From contig JBAJFG010000030.1 in the NCBI GenBank assembly GCA_037903475.1, positions 558,001 through 622,000 of the forward strand: a stretch of DNA of 64,000 bases, given 5' to 3'. Of the stretch, positions 59,313 through 64,000 are shown one piece after another. The stretch's first letter is position 1, and each line of letters opens with the position of its first letter. The notes beneath the pieces were generated by a model that searched no databases, was not told the DNA's origin, and saw only the letters and a list, made by a program, of their open reading frames with translations. This DNA comes from Ancylostoma caninum. Taxonomy: Eukaryota; Nematoda; Chromadorea; Rhabditida; Ancylostomatidae. Made by a program: the position numbers and the translations under genes.

Positions 59313-60230
59313 AGACTGTCATAAGAATGTATGCTGAAATAAAACGAAGAAATGAAAGTCCACATAGGAAACATGAAAAATCATATGAATATATGCCGAA
59401 ATAAAACGAAAGGAGAGTCCGCATAGAAAACAAGACGAACACATGCAAGTCGCTAAATAATTGTACATCACAACTTAAAGAAAATTCAAACCAGTCAAAC
59501 TACTGCGCATCTTCAACATCAAAGACTTCATCTAAGTAAAATTCACCAGCAAACCAAGCTTAATACTTGCAACACAGCAGCCAAGCAATAGTTTTCAATT
59601 AGAACTACTTAATTTTCTTGAAAACAACTTCATCTTTACGAAGAAAACATGGAAACACATTTTGAAACTAAAAAGTATACCAAACATTCAACAGGGAATT
59701 TTAGGATTGGTAAAGGAAAGGGCGCGGCAGCGGTCTGGCCGTATTACGGTACTTCCCCACGGGACCCGAAGCTTGTGCGATTGGAGCGCGTAAATCGCCG
59801 CCGACACTGGCATTTCCCTTGAACCTTTGAATTTCCCCTTGCTGTGGTCCAAAAACAGAATTATGAAGCGTGAACTGTTGTCGGACTAGTTTTCTACGTA
59901 AATTTTCGCCTAGGTTTCATTCAAAGGGTTATCTGATGCCCTGACCACGAAAATCGCACTAGTTTTCTATCTTAACTACGTTTTTGTGAAGATATGGTAA
60001 GATTACAGTAGGAAGCAAGGGGAAAAAGCCAATCCCACCAAAGAAATGACGGTCTCTTCAGGCCTTTTCATCCTTCTGTACACGAAAATCCAGGGAATTT
60101 CTCCACTATCTGAGTAAGGGTTAGTGAAGGTGATAAAGATGAGTAATGTGAAGTGAATCCTATGACAAGTCACCTTTCATAAATCTGCAGTCGAAAACTG
60201 CGCATCATACGTCAATCACCTTCCTGTTTT
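59310..60230. other. upstream region of rpl-15
   Basis: No gene seen. The promoter of the rpl-15 gene cluster should lie here; I found no diagnostic motif. A GC-rich stretch lies at about 59,722-59,800. Confidence 0.4.
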
Positions 60231-60232
60231 TA

Positions 60233-61708
60233 TTAGGTTGGTGCAAAAATAATGCGCATTTTTCGTTGCTCCATCTTCGGTGCAGAAAACTACTTGTGTT
60301 TCTTATCATCTGTATGAGAAGTTGCACATGCTTTTGTTGCAAATTTCACACATTTTGAGTGAAGTTCGTTTTTGGTGAACTTTTAGTTGTGGAACGAAAG
60401 GCGCCAAAGCAAGTTTTTTTTTTTACCAAACTCACTTCAGCGAGCTGATATTCGGCGGCATCGCAGCAGGGACTGCTCGGAATACTACCATAGTTTTGGC
60501 GAAACAATTGTGAGCGAATGCATTCCGTCGAGCTCCTTCCGGATTTTTCGGCTTGGTGTGCCTTGCTTTAGGTAATATCGCATAGATCTTCCTGCTGTTT
60601 GCGATCCCCAACTGATGGCAATTATCAAATAGCACCCATTCAATACAAAATATTTGGTTTTGCAGAACATCGCCGGTAATTGCTGTCAGACAATCCCGCC
60701 CTTCAGTGAGAATGTGAGGATGGAAAAGCTGGACGAGTTGATGTCGCGCATACTGATCGAGTATCACATTGGTCCTCGTTGAGAGGTCTGCTTCGCGCCT
60801 TTGTAAAAGTTATTCATGCTTGCGGCGCGTCAAAGTTTACGCGCCGATACACAGTGCAAAGGAGAGAGGTAGAAGACAAATCCTGGCAGATCAGCAATGT
60901 TCCTAGTTTCGCCGCTGCGAATGCCGCGCGAACGAACCACGTTTCCATTTTCGCCGCTTTGGGTCGGCGCGAAAACTTCGTGGAGTTTTGTCTAGGCGCG
61001 TAAACTTTGACGCGCCGCAAGCATGAATAACTTTGTAGTGAAAGAATTGCGACCAAACAGTCGGTCGCTTAATAATTATGTATGAAGTGTAGACCCTCTT
61101 CCACAAAACGAGGTGTCTTGCTCAACAGTTGGACGAGGAAGATGCAGCGAAACACTGCCAGAAACCGAAGCAACACCAAAATAAGGTCACGGCGACTTTG
61201 TGGTGACCTTCTGCAAAAGTTGCTCACTGCAGTTCATTCATTCTTTCTAATCTGGTAAGTACTTTCAAGACGTAAATGAAATAAATTAGAAACTTCACTG
61301 TGTGACTCCAGCGTTGCTCGATAAAATAGATTCTTCACTCCTGCACGGCACCGTTCGGACATACCCTGCACGACAGATACTTCACAGGTTGCAGCAACTG
61401 AGCTATGAAGCTCGGACTCCTACATCATATTCAGCAAACTTCTCGCTCACCGACACTTCTCTGAGAAGCTGGACGACTTCTTCCGAGAAAATTTCCTCGA
61501 AGACTAAAGTGATACCAAAATTGCCCTCCGAAGTTCGTCGATTCTAGAAGGTACTGTCAGAATTGCGCGGTAGTTGGAGAACATCTGCCTTACTGCTATG
61601 GATCTGGTACAATAGTTCTGAAGCTTTTGAAAAAGATCGATTTTGAAAGGAGTTATGAGGTTCGGAATCAAAGGCATGAAAACGCGCATTATTTCTACAC
61701 CAACCTAA
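60233..61708 (-). mobile_element. mariner-family element, decayed, with a nested insertion
   Basis: The ends are TTAGGTTGGTGCAAAAATAA (60,233) and its near-complement ending CACCAACCTAA (61,708), flanked by TA on both sides (60,231-60,232, 61,709-61,710). The minus strand at 60,432-60,767 keeps a transposase scrap (HQLVQLFHPHILTEGRDCL, AITGD, EWVLFDN), equivalent to the ITGDEKWVLYDN region with the first catalytic Asp, but rearranged and without the HHDNARPH block. A separate TIR element is inserted at 60,804-61,034. Immobile unless supplied with transposase. Confidence 0.9.
60804..61034. mobile_element. nested 231-bp MITE with perfect 40-bp TIRs
   Basis: The first 40 bases (starting AAAGTTATTCATGCTTGCGG) and the last 40 are exact reverse complements. 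GTA flanks both sides (60,801-60,803 and 61,035-61,037), a possible 3-bp target duplication. Perfect arms imply recent insertion into the older mariner. Confidence 0.92.
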
Positions 61709-61711
61709 TAT

Positions 61712-62250
61712 TTTATCCAATTTGGTAACGTCTACTGTTATTATCATTTTGGGGAAAGCTTACACTAAGAGAAAATAGTCAATTATAAGGCGGATAGTAC
61801 ACTTCATAAGCTTTTTCAATGGTCCAGTGATCACGCACCTTTCTTTCTGCACAAATCGCAAGGCATTTGTAGGGCAGACGCAGGAATAGTTGAGCAATAC
61901 ATACAATAAGACTGCCCATTATGTTTATTTGGCTCACATTTCGGGGCAATCGCGCTCGTCGAAGCCTAGATAGTTAAGAATATGTGAAATCTGCCTCTTC
62001 AAATGCTTTGTCAGGCTGTGGTCTGTTCCAGGGAGATGATGTTTGGAGGAGAGAAAAAGGGGTGTGCAAGCTTCAGAGCCTTTCCTTCTTTTCTTCCAGA
62101 GCTTTACTTTTTCTGAACCTTCCAATTTTCATAGGCGAAAGACGAAAGCGGAAGAAAAACCGACAGCAAAGCAAACACTATCGCTATAGTTACGAGTATG
62201 AATTACAAATTAGTTCCACGCTGTGCCGGGTGCAAAATTAAATTAAAACT
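61712..62250. other. no gene recognised
   Basis: Between the mariner and the hAT-like remnant no exon or RNA gene could be supported. Confidence 0.4.
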
Positions 62251-62254
62251 AGTG

Positions 62255-62400
62255 AAAAAAAGAATAATATGGAACAAAATTGAATTGAAGATAATAAGAA
62301 TAAACAATGGAAAAATAAACTTTTATAATATTTTTATCTATTATCTGGAGTAATTTCATGAATTCGGTGACCCATTCTCGGAGGGGGGGGGGGATGGGAA
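62255..62400. mobile_element. remnant of the hAT-like MITE family
   Basis: AT-rich sequence followed by GGTGACCCATTCTCGG and a G-run (62,371-62,393) matches the right half of the copies at 46.1 and 47.2 kb (GGCGACCCATTCTCGGG). The terminal CAGTGG ends are not visible. Confidence 0.6.
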
Positions 62401-62485
62401 GTTCCGCATGCAGTTGCAAAAGATTCAGTCCAATACTTCTCCATGTTCTTGTGTTGGGCTCTAAATCCCACTGGTTGCGGATGCA

Positions 62486-64000
62486 TTGCTGATTGTGAGA
62501 TCACCCGACGTGAATGTATTGGTGTCAACGTTCTATGCACTTTTGTTTTCAAAATGTAACTACAGCCAGGTTAACGCGTATTTATTGGGGATCATGTGGG
62601 TGGAGTCTTTTGAATCCACGTCTTCCGTGGATGAGAAATATGAAATGTTCATTGCTATCCTAAACCATGCGCTTGATTTGTTTGTCCCGTGGGTGCTAAC
62701 AATTTCATCCAGATCTAACTTGCCACCATACCTCAGAGGCATGCTGGAAAAAAGGATCGTTTGTACAGTCTTGTGAAGGTCAACGGTGATTGGGAAACCT
62801 ACCATAGGTTCACAAAAACTGTTCGCAAAAAATTAAGATCCTATAATAGCTCAATAGAGAAGAAAGTCCTTAAATCTGGTAGAAAGCAGAATTTTCTGAG
62901 GTATCTGAAAATTGAGCTATCTGAAAGAACACATTATGGCAGTTTAAGCTGTAGTGGAGAAATGGCAGTGATTGATGCTCAAAAAGCGGAGGTATTTTCT
63001 AATGAATTTTGCAAAGTGTTCACAACTGGTTGCGGAATTGTGCCATCAATAGACTTCGATGTAAAACAGCCAATGACTGATTTTCCGTTTTTCCAATCGG
63101 TTGCAGTCTATGAACAGTTGATGAAATGGCCAAGTTCTCACTCCCTAACTACTGACCGTATACCTTTCCACTTCATGAGGAACATAGCTGTATCTATCGC
63201 CGATCCATTGGCTTGTATATTTAACCAATCACTGATGTATTGAGAAGTACCACGCCGTTGGAAACATTCGTATGTCACGCCTGTCCTCAAGAAAGAGCCT
63301 TCTTCGGGCCCAGTGAATTATAGACCAGTTAATATCACTTCGGTGTTTTGCAGGATTTTTGAAAAGAGTATCAAGAAGCATATTCAACACCATCTACATA
63401 TTAACGGAATTATTCCCCGCAATCAACATGGCTTTGTGGAGGGTAGATCAGCAGAAGCAAATCTTTTGGAATGCATTAATGACTGGACTAACATACTGGA
63501 TAGTCGCGGGAGTTGCGATGTAATCTATTTTGATTTTACTAAAGCTTTCGATAGAGTAAGTATCCCTGAACTTATTATGAGAATTGAAAAGCTTGGATTC
63601 CATCAAAACATTAGAAACTGGATCTTGCAGTATCTTAGCGGTAGAACTTGTCAAGTAAAAGTAAGGTCATCGTTCTCTTCGGTAAAAGAAGTGTCCAGCG
63701 GTGTGCCACAAGGAGGAGTTCTATCGCCCCTGCTATTTGACTTATACTCAGCCGACATCCCCGGGATATTGGAAAAGAATTTAATTAGGTGTAAACAGTT
63801 TGCAGATTACTTGAAAATTTATCATGAAGTCTCATGTCCTAGAAATGTAGCTGCCATTCAGTTGGCAATAAACGAATTAGTTCAATGGTCAAGAAACTGG
63901 ATGATTCCCTTGTCTGCTGAGAAAACATTGCATCTTCGAATAGGAAACTCTAATGTTGAAACTTCTTATAGTATTTCTTCGGTTCCCATTGAGAGGGTAA
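62486..64000 (+). mobile_element. CR1-like retroelement, decayed, continuing past the window
   Basis: From 62,486 the frame covers the end of the endonuclease region (YSQVNAYLLGIMWVESFEST), then after a frameshift near 62,755 the linker (FTKTVRKKLRSY) and the reverse transcriptase: EVPRRWKHSYVTPVLKKEPS, NYRPVNITSVFCRIFEKSI, QHGFVEGRSAEANLLE, YFDFTKAFDRV, SGVPQGGVLSP. An in-frame TGA lies at 63,241. The catalytic FADD is FADY (in KQFADYLKIY), which removes one of the two Asp residues needed for activity. It is related to the element at 25.7 kb but clearly a different subfamily by sequence. Confidence 0.9.

Overview
The window reads as chromosomal DNA of a parasitic nematode, most likely a strongylid (clade V, hookworm-like). 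The reasons are a cuticle collagen, a two-domain CAP/ASP (venom-allergen-like) gene of the kind expanded in strongylids, short exons split by introns of about 50 to 1,700 bp with TTTCAG-type acceptors, acceptor-like sites placed directly before start codons (spliced-leader trans-splicing), and many Tc/mariner, hAT-like, TTAA-type and CR1-like elements. No bacterial or viral gene content is seen. All gene models were spliced by eye. Every complete model closes in frame with consistent intron phases.

Layout. 1-29 kb is gene-poor. It holds a CR1-like retroelement fragment (2.2-3.2 kb), a broken ARID4-type Tudor gene fragment (6.0-6.7 kb), two Tc/mariner transposase relics (7.2-8.4 kb), a 22-bp minisatellite whose core recurs in both orientations (10.6-11.6 kb), a TTAA-flanked inverted-repeat element (21.6-22.0 kb) and a minus-strand CR1-like reverse transcriptase (25.7-27.2 kb). 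29.4-36.4 kb is a plus-strand gene for a double-CAP protein with a hydrophobic C-terminus; its first exon was not found, and two of its introns carry large TIR elements. 36.5-40.5 kb is again repeats. 40.86-42.87 kb is a complete seven-exon cuticle collagen (minus strand). 43-48 kb holds foldback and hAT-like MITEs.

48.3-59.3 kb is the housekeeping core. Three minus-strand genes lie head to tail: rpl-15 (eL15, 204 aa), a BolA1-like gene (124 aa) 167 bp downstream of it, and a GHITM/TMBIM5-type mitochondrial inner-membrane protein (342 aa). The short rpl-15 to BolA gap suggests a nematode operon. A selenocysteine tRNA (UCA anticodon, 88 nt) sits in the last intron of the GHITM gene on the same strand, with a TATA-like box about 30 nt upstream and a T5 terminator. 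A possible two-exon small protein gene diverges from the GHITM gene at 52.4 kb.

60.2-61.7 kb is a mariner element with TA target duplications; a 231-bp element with perfect 40-bp terminal inverted repeats is inserted in it. 62.5-64 kb is a CR1-like element running off the window, with an in-frame stop and FADY in place of FADD. The strongest points for follow-up are the intron-nested tRNA-Sec, the putative operon, the double-CAP protein with altered tetrad residues, the Tudor pseudogene and the two-orientation minisatellite.
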